Positions 1 through 11,321 of a stretch of DNA of 64,000 nt are shown here, in pieces (within the stretch, counting starts at the first letter, position 1; every line of letters starts with the position of its first letter). A program made the translations under genes and the position numbers. The stretch covers positions 1,334,341 to 1,398,340 of the forward strand of contig NW_009799101.1 of assembly GCF_000213175.1 (NCBI RefSeq), given 5' to 3'. The DNA comes from Neurospora tetrasperma FGSC 2508 (Eukaryota > Ascomycota > Sordariomycetes > Sordariales > Sordariaceae). The notes below the pieces were generated by a model. The model searched no databases. It saw only the letters and a list, made by a program, of their open reading frames with translations, and was not told the origin of the DNA.

Positions 1-85
1 CACTCCTCCCTTCCCGGTATGGTATGAACACGACATTCCACACTCCACGGCATAGCCACTCTCAAGTCCATCCGCCCAACCCTAG

Positions 86-105
86 TCCAGTCCAGTCCAG
101 TCCAG
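86..105. repeat. (TCCAG)4 microsatellite
   Basis: Four exact copies of TCCAG lie just beyond the stop codon of the DNA ligase gene, in its 3' flank. No gene is visible in the first 117 bases. Confidence 0.85.
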
Positions 106-117
106 CCCCTTCCCCAA

Positions 118-3100
118 CTAATACTCAAAATTATCATCAACAGCCGGTCCCTTATTCTTCCCCACGCTCTCCTGCTTCCTATACATCTCAGCCACCATTC
201 TACTCGTCGTCGCCTCATCCGGCTTCTTATCATCTCTGACTTTGATGAACCTCGGAAACCTGAGAGAAATGCCCTTCTCACCACTCGGGTCCACCCCTTC
301 CTTCATGCCCGCCTTATACCTCGGGCTAAGCGTCAGATCGGCCGTCTTGACCTCCCACACGTATTTCGGTTCGAACCAGACATCCGGCTGGTGCTGCCCA
401 CCTGAGGAGTGCGCGTAAAAGGGCTTGGGCCGGTCGATGATGATGGGCGATAAGGAAGAGTGGAGTTCCTGTAGAACTTCATCGGAGAAGCCGGTGCCGA
501 TGTTACAGACTGTTTCGTAGGTGTCGGTACTGGGATTGTAGCAGGCTAAAAGGAAGGCGCCGAAGACGGAGGTGCGCTTGCCTTTGCCGTGGTAGGCGCC
601 AAGAACGACGAGGTCGAGCGAGTCGCCTATGCCGGCTAGGTAGTCTTTTTTGATCTGTTTTTGACGCGTCAGTCATCGTTCCATATAGCCTCCAGAGAAT
701 AAGGGGGAAAACAAACCTTCAACCAGTTCCGACTCCTTTTAGATGGCTCGTACCCACTCTCCGCGCCATCCAACATCTTAACCATCAACCCTTCACAACC
801 CGCCTTCACGGACTCATCCAGAAAAGTCTGAATCTCATCCAGCTCCTGGCCATCCATGCTGGTCGCAAACGCAAACTCGCCCTCCACAGGCTTGAACGCC
901 TCCCTCAATAACTCCCTCCGTTCCCTCAGGCTTTTCTCCACCACCGCCTGGCCGTTCAGATACAACAAGTCAAACGCAAACACGCACACTTTGACTTTGA
1001 CATCCTCCAGCTTGACATCCTTCTTCTTCCGCGTCATCAGCTGCTGGAACGGCAACAACTTGTGGTCGACCGTGTCCCACGCCACGGACTCGCAGTCCAG
1101 CACAAAACTCTTGGTGCCTTCTTTGACCCAGGTCGGCAGCTTCGCGAGCACATCCGGGTACTTCTGTGACAAATCCTCCGAGTTGCGTGAAAAAATAGCC
1201 GCAACACCTTTCCCAGTGTCCTTGCTAGCGACCTGGCTGAGGTCGCCTTCGCTCTTGGGCGCGTCCTTGGCCACGTAATGGATCTGCGCTCTCTCGCCGT
1301 CGTACTTGTACTCGCACGTGAACGTCTGGCCCTCGAAGCGATCGAGCACCTCGGTGATGGCCTTGGTCGGGTTAGCCAGCATGGGCTTGAGCGGCACGCC
1401 CGGGCGAAGCTTGCAGTGCTCGCGGAGGTTCATGATGCCATGCTGGAGCATGGCGGGGATGATGACGTCGTAGCTGGGCAGCTCGCTGTAGACGGTCTTG
1501 AGGATCGACTCGGCTTTGCTAAAGTCGGATTCGCTGGGGATTTTCCCCTTTTGCGCGAACTCATGTGCAATCATGGCTTGCGCCAGGGAGACAATGACGG
1601 ACTTCTCTGCTAGTCCCAACCGCAACTTACCCTCCAGGAACCGGACGATGAACTTGGCCTCGCTCGGCCCGCCCTTCTCCTTGGTGATGTCCACCTTGCC
1701 AGTGGAATTCGCATCCGCAGCCGACAAAAGCTTCTTGATACCATCCACCTTCTTCTGCTGAGCACCCGTGCCCGTCATCGTCGTAGCGATATCCATCAAA
1801 CCCTTATGCACACCGCGAATGGTCAGCGGCTTGGGCTTGAACATAGTCGGCTGCTTCGACCTCGACTTGACAGCCACCAGCCCCAGATCTCCAATCTCCT
1901 TCTGATCGTTCTTGACAACAGCGATGCTGCGGCCCGTAGTCTCGCCGATAGCCTTCATGATGAGCGACTCGCCAATGCCCAGCTCGATACCTGCATAATC
2001 CGGCGCAAGCTTATTGATCATGAGCAAAACGGTAGGCAGCAGATCGTCGGGCGTAAGACGGAGGACTTGGCGCAGGAAAAGAGAGCAGTACTCCATGATG
2101 AGTAGTCTCTTCCGCGTCTGCTCAATGAGCGAAAACGTCGTGCAGAGGGCAGCATAAGGAACAGGCTCGCCGGCCTTCCAGTCTGGGTAGGGGTCCTTGA
2201 CCTTGGTTGCGAGTGTGGTCTGGATGACCTTGCGAGCCTCTTTGGCAACTGCTTCGGTCTTTTCGTCCTCGTCTTCCTCTTCCTCTTCGGCTTCGATTTC
2301 GGATGCGGATGCTGAGGATACCTCCTCATCATTTGCCTTCTCTACCGGTGCGGGAGAGGAACTCTTCTTTTTTAGTGCCGGCTTGGGTGAGGCTGCTTTC
2401 TTGCTCTTCTCCTTCACCGGCGCAGAAGACGCGGGAACATCCTCCATGACTTCGTCCTCGTCGTCTTCAACCACCTTACGACTTCTCCTCGACCGCTTGC
2501 TGGCAGGCGCAATAACATCGTCTGAGTCCTCCTCGGTCTTGGCCTTTTTCGACTTGGGGCTTTTGGTCGTCGGTGACCGTGACCTTTTCTTCTTGTTGCC
2601 TGCTTCGAGTCCCAGTCGTTAATCACCATGCCACCAACATCATCTTCAAGGTTGTAACTCACCTGTCTCCTCCTTCACCTCCTCCACGACCTCCATCACA
2701 TCCTCGTCCTCCTCTGCGCTGCTTTTCTCCTTAGCCACATCCGCCTTGCTTTCCTCCTTAGCTACCTCCTTAGCAACTTCCTTCCCCTTAGCCGGCCTTC
2801 CCCTCCCCCTCCCCGTCTTGGCAGGACTCTTATCCTTGATCTTCATCTCCTCCACCTTCTTCTCTACCTCTTCGTGTCCCCCATCTTCGCCGCCAATCTC
2901 GTCCTTTCTGGGTTCTTCCTTCTTTGATGATGTCGACGTCGCCTTCGTGCCAAAAGACAATTTTGTCTGCTGTTTCCCGCCTGCCGGGGCGTCTGCCTTG
3001 CCGAAGAATTTCCTGCAATGGGTTTTGTCATCTCGTTAGCATCTTCTTGTTGTTCTTCTTCTTCTGGGATTTCAGTAGGGGAAGGGAAGGGAAAGGAAAG

Positions 3101-3359
3101 GAATAGACTAGACTCCAGAAATGGTAGTAGTAATGTGTAACCGGAAATCGAACAATGTCTCTCCAGAATTGGGTTCCAAAACCGTCTTTCAAAAAAACTG
3201 TTTCTGAAATTTGTCTCCAAAAAACGAAAATGGTTTCCAAAAACGTTTTGCGATCGATCGATCCGTTACACTCTCAACTAACCCCAACGTAGTCTGCCTC
3301 CCTCCCCTCGGGTTTTTGTCCTTGACGTACCCCAACGTTTGTTGCTGCTTGGGAGGCAT
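118..3359 (-). CDS. cdc9: ATP-dependent DNA ligase I (Cdc9/LIG1)
   Basis: Replicative DNA ligase that seals Okazaki fragments and repair nicks. The exons on the minus strand are 3359-3283, 3012-2663, 2599-717 and 654-118; they join to 2847 nt and 948 residues. The N-terminus carries a PCNA-binding box, QTTLGKFF, followed by a long Lys/Glu-rich disordered segment. The DNA-binding domain follows, then the catalytic core: the adenylated lysine motif KYDGER, motif III (LDCESVAWD), motif IV (EGLMVK) and motif V formed across the last splice (NWLK-IKKDY). An OB fold closes the protein. The start is the first AUG (MPPKQQQ) in a context with A at -3. Introns are 62, 63 and 270 nt; the long first intron interrupts the PCNA box. 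The frame stays open for 128 codons upstream without an AUG (see the 3360-3743 entry). Ligase I identity is certain from the motifs; the start is probable. Confidence 0.96.
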
Positions 3360-3743
3360 CGTGCCGGTATCTCTGGGGTTGTTCGTGATGTTGTGTATAG
3401 CGTAACTAGCGTAATTTCTTCGTCCTCCTCCTAGTCGTGTAAGCCCAGCAAGTCCAATTGCCAAGTTCGCTCCGCCCTGTGACGTTGTCGAGTTCGAGTT
3501 GAGACTTAGTCGACCAAGTGATTCGAAGAGGACAAGCTGAGAGGAGAATTGATTTGTCTTTGTCTTTGCGATTCTCGCCCGAGTTTTGTTCGTCGCCAAC
3601 CCATTCGCAAGATTCGTCGCAGTCGAAGTCGGTACCGCAGAAGCTGCTCCCTTGCTTCTAACAAGCAGTGGGAGAAATTGTCTGGGCGCCAGGATTGTCG
3701 AACTTTTCTTTCTTTCCTCCCACGACGGATCGTTGTTGTCCTT
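3360..3743 (-). other. In-frame AUG-less upstream extension of the ligase reading frame
   Basis: Upstream of the ligase AUG the same frame has no stop for 128 codons, back to a TAA at 3746-3744. It contains no AUG. A CUG at 3692-3690 has A at -3 and G at +4. Translation from it gives about 111 residues rich in Arg, Lys, Ser, Thr, Ala and Leu, with the first acidic residue only about 60 residues in, and with an RRNYAS stretch near the end. This composition resembles a mitochondrial presequence. Yeast Cdc9 is known to make mitochondrial and nuclear forms from two AUGs; use of a near-cognate start here is inference. Confidence 0.4.
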
Positions 3744-4722
3744 TTATACCAACAAATAGCCTGCCAATATGGTAAACCTGGTTATACAATATTTACCGTG
3801 GAATTGTACCAATTGGGAAATAGGCCTGCTGCTGCTGCCTGTTTCTGCCTGTTGTGTCGCAGTCGGCGCGCTTTCCCTTAGGTAGTTCCCTGCTGCCGTC
3901 GTCGTGTACTTGTAGTAGTACTGAGTGTCGTCCCTCCTACTACCGCCGCGCTAAACCTTTTATGACGTGACGCGCCTTTCTGTGGTTCCTTAACGCGATC
4001 CCTGCTCCTTTCCCGCTAACAAAAAGTCCAGGCAACCGTCGCGTAAAGTGGCACGGTCACATGAGCTGCATTTCCCTACAAAACCTAGTAGTATATGCTC
4101 AAGGCTCTGTGCTTGTACACTAAAGCAACAGTCCATATTCTGCGCACGGGTGACAAGCAGTCAGGGACCCCTTGCTGGGCGGGCGAAATTTGGGGTACCT
4201 ACCGTCGCAACGTAAGCGCCAAGCACCGCCCATCAATTTGATCTCCAAATCTCCAACAGCTCAAAAATGTTGGGCTGAGAACCCGATTTGATACGACAGG
4301 GCTGGCAATTCGAGGCTGGGCAGGGAGGGGCAGGCTGCGATACGATATCGGACCTGATCTCACACAAGGTCATTCACCTGATGCATCATAACAAGACCGC
4401 TATCTTGAAAGCTTATCAATTTCATAACCCGCCTTCCCTTTCCCCATCCCTTTCCCCTTAAACCTGTCTAGATATATATATATATGTGTGTGTGTGGTTG
4501 TGTTGGTGACTGTTTTGCGCTACGCAGAAATGTTTATTATACAAGGAAAATGGAAAAAAGAAGTAACAACCGTCTATGATGACCGGCGTAGATAAAGACG
4601 CCAGCACCATTTTTGTTTTCGTGATATGCATCAGAGAAGAAGACAAGTTTCTTGGTTGTAACTTGAAAAAACCCATCTAGTTTGTCATTACTTCTGCCTC
4701 TCTACTCAATTTTTAACTTTTT
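3744..4722. other. Intergenic region between ligase and PDH E1 alpha
   Basis: It holds the ligase promoter side and the 3' flank of the pyruvate dehydrogenase gene. I see no supported gene; short open frames here lack coding character. The only structured element is the TA/TG microsatellite at 4472-4496. Confidence 0.6.
4472..4496. repeat. (TA)n(TG)n compound dinucleotide repeat
   Basis: Alternating TA units pass directly into TG units. It lies about 230 bases beyond the stop codon of the pyruvate dehydrogenase gene. Confidence 0.85.
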
Positions 4723-6666
4723 TTAGTGCTTGAAGTAGAAAAGCTCATCGGGGGTACGGCCACGGATAAAGTCGGGCTCGGTACCCTTGACGTAGATGTC
4801 CTCAAACAGAATCTGCTGGTTGGCCTCCGGAGGAGGCATCGCCTCGGCAGCGGCAACCTCCTCGTTGACGTAGGCGCGAGCCTCCTTGTCGAGGTTCTTG
4901 AGCTCCTCCTCCGAGGCAACACCCCACTCGAGAATGTGCTGCTTGAGGCCGGCAATGGGGTCGTTGGTGGAGCGCATGCGCTGAATCTCCTCACGGGTAC
5001 GGTAGGTGGTGCCGGGGTCGGACATGGAGTGGCCACCATAGCGGTAGGTGACGTACTCGAGCACGAGAGGGCCGTTGTCGTTGTTGGTCCACTGCTTACC
5101 GTACGCGACGGCGGCCTTGACGGCGAGGACGTCCATGCCGTTGACCTTGAGACCGGGGATGTACTGGCCACGCTTGTAGTAGTCGGTCAAGGCCGACGAG
5201 CGGGCGGCAGAGGTACCCATACCATACTTGTTGTCTGCACGATCACACATGTCAGTGAGAGTATCTGAGACCATGAAACCTGGGCTACTTACTCTCGCAG
5301 CCGAAAAGGGCAGGGAGGTTCCAGAGCTTGGCCATGTTGAAAGACTCAAAGACCTGACCCTGGTTGCTGGCACCATCACCTATAACAATGTATTAGCCTT
5401 CCGAACTCCCAACCTTGTTCCCACCAAGAAAAGGCTTACCGTAGAGGATGATGGAAGCGTTCTTGCGGCCAGTGTACTTGTGGGCGAAAGCAAGACCAGC
5501 ACCGACGGCGACCTGAGCACCGACGATACCGTTACCGCCGTAGAAGCCCTTGGTGAACATGTGCATGGAACCACCCTTGCCGTAGGCAATACCGCCACGG
5601 CGACCGAGAAGCTCGCCAATGATGGAGCGAACGGTACCGCCGCGCATGTAGGCGAAGCCGTGGCAACGGTACGAGGTGATGACGTCGTCAGCTCTCTCAA
5701 TCGCATGCTCGATACCGACGGCGACAGCCTCCTGACCAACGGACAAATGGCAGAAACCACGAATCTTCTTCTCCTTGTACAGTCTGTCGGCGGCCATCTC
5801 CATTTGTCTATATGCAGAGAGAGCAATGTGTTAGCTATATGCTGTGCTGTGAAGCCATGTTGATCCTCCAGGCCGAGATCGGCAGAGATAGGAGGGGGGG
5901 AAGCTCAGAGCCCCGGTGGTGACGAGGTAGGATTGTAGTCTTTGCATACCTGACGACGACCATGTCGTAGTACATCTGCTTCAGCTCCTTCTTGGTGACA
6001 TTGAGGGTGTAGGGAGGGGGGTCGAGCTCGTAGGTCTCGAAGCTCTCATCGCTGAGGGTGACCTGGAAGGGCTCGGTCTCCGACTAGATTGAAGCAAAAT
6101 TGCATGGTAAGCTTATCGATGTTCCCAGGAGTAGTCGTAGTAGCGACAAGTAACAGTCTTTGGATTGCGCGCAAAAATCTGCACAACCCAACCCCCAACG
6201 ACAACAACGACGGCGACGACATGATATGTTTCGAAACCACCAAAACAAACGGTGTTCATCTGGTGTTTTCTATTGACTTGACGTCAAAGAGAATGAAGGC
6301 GGGTCCGGCGGGTCCGGCAGCAAGCGGTAAGGTAGACAGACTCGCATGGGACATGACTTGCTTGACTCGCGAGCGTTGCTTGGGGGACTCGGGGAGGGGA
6401 CATGACTAGGGAGTCTCTCCTTCCCTCCAGTCTTTTGTTTCTCCAACACACACAATACCACCATCGAAACCCACTTCGAACGACATCCCGACATCAACAG
6501 TAAACAAACGTACCTCTGGGAGGGGCTTCTCGAGCTGGGCCGAAGCAGCATTGGTGGTGACGGACCTCCTAGCGGCGATCGAGGGAATAACGACACGGGG
6601 AGCAGCAACGCGGGCGCGGACGGGCGCCGCTACCCTCGTCGATAACCGGGCTGCGCGAGAAAACAT
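4723..6666 (-). CDS. pda1: Pyruvate dehydrogenase E1 component, alpha subunit
   Basis: Mitochondrial matrix enzyme; with E1 beta it decarboxylates pyruvate using thiamine diphosphate and feeds acetyl-CoA into the TCA cycle. The exons on the minus strand are 6666-6514, 6083-5950, 5807-5440, 5379-5293 and 5234-4723, giving 1254 nt and 417 residues. Residues 1 to about 35 form an Arg/Ala-rich presequence ending near ARRSVTT, carried by exon 1 alone. The thiamine-diphosphate motif runs from GDGASNQG to CENNKYGMGT across two splices. The conserved regulatory phosphorylation loop [16 protein letters not shown] is present, so control by PDH kinase is expected. Introns are 430, 142, 60 and 58 nt; the first is unusually long and contains a perfect TGACGTCA site. 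No defect was seen. Confidence 0.97.
6279..6286. promoter_or_regulatory. Perfect CRE palindrome (TGACGTCA) in PDH E1 alpha intron 1
   Basis: The eight-base CRE consensus sits inside the longer palindrome TTGACGTCAA (6278-6287) within the 430-nt first intron. ATF/CREB-type bZIP factors bind this site. Occupancy here is inference. Confidence 0.4.
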
Positions 6667-9083
6667 TCTGGATTATCTGTCTCTCTCTTCTCGCTGGGAA
6701 ATACGATGGCAGCTGAGAGATTGAAAGAGTTTGGGGGGTGAATGACGACGGGAGTGGAAGCGGAGAGAGGACGAGAATGAAGGACGAGTCGACGAGCAAA
6801 AGCAAACTGGCAAACTGAAAATCCTTGGGACGGGAGTGTGGAAGGGTCGCGAATTGATGGGCTCCGATGGGGTAGGCGAGCCAGGGCGCCCGGTACGGCA
6901 GGACTGGTGCGGGCAGCCAGGGCAGGTGTGCAGCACCTAGCAGGCGCAGCACGTCAGGGAACGAACTCTTCAATTGGAGATACGCCGGGCGGCGCTCACA
7001 GACAGGGCACCAGCACGGATAGGGTATCGTCGGATATGTGTGTTACGCTGTGGCCCGGGGGATTTTTTTTCTGGCATGGAGATCCCCCAGCTGTACTGTC
7101 ACTGCTTACTTTACAGAAGCTCTCTGTCCACTGCTACCAGAAAAGCTTGACAAGGCGGGCAGGTACTAACGCGATAGAAAACTCCCACAAACGGTACCTG
7201 TACCGGTATGCCGGCCGTTCTCCGGAGCTCGTTTTGACGCTGTCACCTCAGGGCTGTCAGAAAAAATTATTATGGATCTCCCCGTCGCGGTCGATGAGCT
7301 TTGGAGGAGAATGGAGGGGAAGGGGCAAGGAACGTCAAAAAAAAGTCCACAGTCAGAGGGGCGAGGCGAACGAGTGTTGAGCAGAGGCAGAAGCTTAGGT
7401 AGCACGCGCTAACTGAGTTTGGCATTGCATGGATCAGGTGGGGGAAGGAAAGTTTGTTGGAGATCTCCATTCGAGCTTACCTCCATGACAAATTATATAG
7501 GACCTCGTTTGCCGCCCACGAGTACAACAGCCAAGGGTCTCAATGATTTCGTCACGGACGAGGTGAACTGAATGAAAAGACTCTTGTTTATTTCGTCCTT
7601 CTCCTTGTTCGCTTCCAACGACACCACCACCGTCACCACTATGACCAGTTACCACAACGGGCGGCATTCAGTATGCCGCCATCCCATCGACTCCATCACG
7701 AACCCCATCAAAAATGGAGTTTGACATTGCGGAATGCCCCACCCAACAGCCGCCGCTTTCCACTTGCCTCACGAACTCTACCTAACCTCGATCGGGAATA
7801 ATTGCTTATCAGTTTTCTTACCACTCCAGTTTAGACGATGGATGTGGCATGCAGGTAACCATAATCAATATCTGACCGGGCATGGCTTCGAAGGATTCAA
7901 CGTACATACCACAATACAAATAGATCCGTATCGTGGACGTTCGTAGTGGACTCCAACTGCGAATGGCCTTCTTGTCGTCACTTTTAGTCCTCAGGCTCCG
8001 TAGGAATATGTGACCACACGCCAAGGGTTCAAAGGAGGACACTTTTAATTCAATTCAGCGATATCTTCATGATGAACATTATCAACAAAAAACAGTATCA
8101 CAACCGTCCTGATGACAGACAACATAACCACGAAAGCATAAAGCCCAGCATAAAACAAACCATCGAGTATATCTGTCATTACCCTATCGCTACAAGTCTC
8201 CCGTCCTCTTCCCCCGGGTATTTATAGACAAGTGGGTTTAATATCCTATCTTGGGATAAAACATACGATATGCATACGTTGAGGGAGTGAACAAATGCAA
8301 AACAGGTATAAGACATATAAGGCATTGTTGACCAATGGCATGTGTATCGATGTCTTTCATAGTCCCGGTTGCGGTAGTGTAGTACAGTGTCTCGCAATAT
8401 AGTAGTGTAGAGTTCCTGAACAAAGTGTATTTGTACCGTTACCACATCCAATGCCGAGTTGCTCATCCGCTTCTTGATGGGCTTTCTCCTCTGTCCCGTC
8501 TGTCTGTCCTTCTGTCTGTCCAGCTGCGTGCGTTTCTGATATAGATATAAAGAACAAGAGAGAAGTCGCAAAAAATAAAAGAAAAAACCATGAATGCTGG
8601 TCCGTTGTCTGCCTGTCCGAATGCGTGTAGGTGTGCTTTGAAAACCTTCATGTGTGTGTGGGTGTGGGTGTGTGTGTGTGTGTGTCAACGCCATAGCAAT
8701 GCTCCCTGCAAAGTTTCCGCGCTTAGTGATAATGGGTATTGCCGTCACGTCTGCAACTTCAGCCAGCTGTACTGGCGCCGCGCGCTATTTGAAATTGCTA
8801 GGTGCGCTCTCCGCTGGTCTTTGATTCATCCGACTTTCGCCAACCAATGCGCTGAATTGTATCGTGGGGTATATTAAAGGAAGGCGATGTGTTGTTATGT
8901 GAGTGAAAATTTCCTGGTGGTCGAGTATTGCCTTAAAAGTCCGATTTGGCTTCTTCCCATCGAGAAAGTCGTTGGGCAACACGTTACGGATGTCTTGTTA
9001 AGAGAGGGCCCTTGTAATATCCGTCAACCATAATTGCCGATAGTTTCCTGTGGCCTGAGGTTGGTGGAGCCCCCTCTGTAAGT
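6667..9083. other. Intergenic region between PDH E1 alpha and the F-box gene
   Basis: About 2.4 kb holding the pyruvate dehydrogenase promoter side and the 3' flank of the F-box gene. The minus-strand open frame at 8179-8748 is partly built from a TG/CA repeat and has no recognisable domain, so I treat it as chance. No RNA gene was recognised. Confidence 0.6.
8651..8685. repeat. (TG)n microsatellite with GGTG interruptions
   Basis: TG repeats are interrupted by GGTGTGGG-like units in the 3' flank of the F-box gene. Confidence 0.8.
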
Positions 9084-11321
9084 CTAGGCTCCCCTCGATG
9101 CTTGAAAGAATGATGCATTTGGTCGAAGAGGAGCTGTGGCAGGGCCGGCATCGGGCATATCCACGTCCTGCATTCCATTTCCTATCAGGCTATCGTCCAT
9201 CGCACTTGACGGCCTTTCGGGAACGGGGCCCTCAATGGTCGGTCGTGGCGTAAGCATAAATGGTTGTCGCTCGTGTCGGTCGAGGAGAACATCTTCGGGT
9301 GGAGAGAAGGACCAAACCTAATAGACATCATCATCGGTTAGCAGCCAAACAACAGATCGCACCGGGATACCGGAAATTCTCACCTCCATAACCGTCCTGC
9401 TGTTCCTCAGTGCCATCGCAACGCACTTCTCGGCCTCAAAGGCAACGCGCCAAACAGCCTCTCCCTGAGAGATAAGCTCGCGGACAAGCTGGCCAGTCTT
9501 GAGATCCCAGACCTTAACCCGTCCATCACTGCCACCACTGACAATCCGCGTGTCGTCAAACTGCAAGCTTGTAACACTGTTATCGTGAGCCGCAAGGCGA
9601 TGGATAGGGCAGAACCTTTCCAGCGACCAGACTCTGACTGAGCCGTCACTACCACCGGTGACGAGGGTGCCACCGCGCATTTGCAGTTGTCCGACCAAAG
9701 ACGTATGACCTTGTAGAACCGCTTGGCACTCACTAGACTCGATGTCAGCACAAGAGCATGTGGATAGATAGCAAAAGATTGCCAGTATGTATGCGGTTTG
9801 TAAACTTACCCAGTAGCGGCGTTCCAGATCCTCACGCTGGTATCCAAACTTCCGGTTGCCACACGGTAGCCATCAAAGGCGATTGCGTAAATTTGGCTGT
9901 AGTGACCTTGAAGTGTATGTAGGCAGCGGCCCTCCGAGATACTCCAAACCTTGGCGGTTGTGTCGTAACTCCCCGAGACAACAATGTCGCCATGGATTTC
10001 CAAACACCTTACACTAGCCTGGTGACCGACAAGCACGTTTCGGCACACTCCGTTCTTGATATCCCAGACTCGGAGGGTCGTATCCCTAGATCCGGAAATA
10101 GCAGTGTTTGCATCCGACATCTTGAGGCATCTGACGGTGGAGGTATGTCCACGGAGTGTATGCATACAGACACTGGGCACATGTGTCAGCAGGGGGTCCT
10201 GATACTGGTTGGGAAAAAGAACAAAGAAGAAGAAAAAATGGTGTAACATACCCCGTCGTCAGATCCCACACACGAACATCTCTATCACAGCCACCACTGA
10301 CCAAAACGTCGTCCCAAGGAACCATAGCCCAGACGCCCATCATGTGGCCCCTGAGTGTTCGTAGTTCGTTTCCTTCCGTGTCGAACACATGTATCTTGGT
10401 GTTGTCGAGAGCGACAATGATGTACTTCTTGGTAAGGTGGAGGCTAGTGACTACACCGCCTTCCTGAGTGATGTTTTTCGTAATGTTGCGTCCCCCTGTC
10501 CGCCAGGCGGCGTCCACAAGGTATCGTTGTTTGAAGTGCGACTTGTATGACCTGGGCCTCCTCAGGCTCGATGCGTCGTCAAAAGTGACTGAGGCCGCGG
10601 GAGCGCTATAGGGCTGGTAAAAGCTGCTCGTAGGGTCTGGCCGTAGAAAGTTGGAATACTGCATCGAAGTCTGCACCTCAGATAGCCTACGCTGATAGTC
10701 GTGCTTCAGACAGAGGTTCTTCCATGTCATATCATCGCTCACCAGGTCCCGCCACCTGCGAGACACTTGAGAAGCTCTTGCCAAGTCTTTGGGGTCGTCG
10801 ATAAACGACAGAACCTATATAGGGGGTTAACAACCAGGTCATACACCCGAGATATTAACAACAGACGCAGCACTTACTCGTAAACACAACTCATCGGGCA
10901 GGCTCATCATGGGGTCCTTCTTCAAGCGCGGGCTGACAAGCTGGAGAATAAAGCTGAGCTGTTGGCTAGTGCACATGTTCACAATGTCTTCGAGTATTCG
11001 CTTTTTCTCCGGGGTGGTTGCCTTGAGGAAATTCTCCCGCATTATGGACAAAACTATGCTTTCATCCTCTTCCGCGTTACTCCAGTCCGGCTGAGTTTGT
11101 GATGGACCGGGAGATGCTGCTGGGGTCGGCGGTGGTGGCGGTGAACCTGCTGAGAGTTGTTGATTGAAGTCGGCAGAAGGGTTCATGCCTAATGGTGTTA
11201 ATGGTGGCTGTGGGCGATGTTGTTGCGCCAGTTTGGCGCTGTGTGTGTTGAGCGACAACTCTTCCCCGAGGACACTGCCTCTCCTTTCAGAGATACTCTG
11301 ATGCTTTCCGTACGGCGACAT
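9084..11321 (-). CDS. F-box and WD40 repeat protein, SCF substrate receptor of Cdc4/FBXW7 type
   Basis: Likely substrate-recognition subunit of an SCF ubiquitin ligase. The exons on the minus strand are 11321-10878, 10814-10252, 10172-9810, 9732-9384 and 9317-9084 (1953 nt, 650 residues). Residues 1 to about 75 are disordered and Pro/Ser/Gln-rich. A helical segment follows (IMRENFLKATTPEKKR), like the region before the F-box in the Cdc4/Pop1 group. The F-box spans about 138-185 (LPDELCLRVLSFIDDPKDLA, then SRRWRDL), split by intron 1. I count eight WD40 blades between about 215 and 590, each with a GH and a WD-like end, as in Cdc4. A short acidic tail follows. Introns 2 and 3 lie at the same place in blades 2 and 5. 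It could instead be another F-box/WD40 paralogue such as an FWD-1 or Met30 relative; eight blades favour Cdc4. Confidence 0.9.

Noticed and set aside
8179-8748. Minus-strand open frame of 189 residues after the F-box gene
   Set aside because: Part is encoded by the TG/CA repeat; the rest has no domain and lies in a 3' flank.
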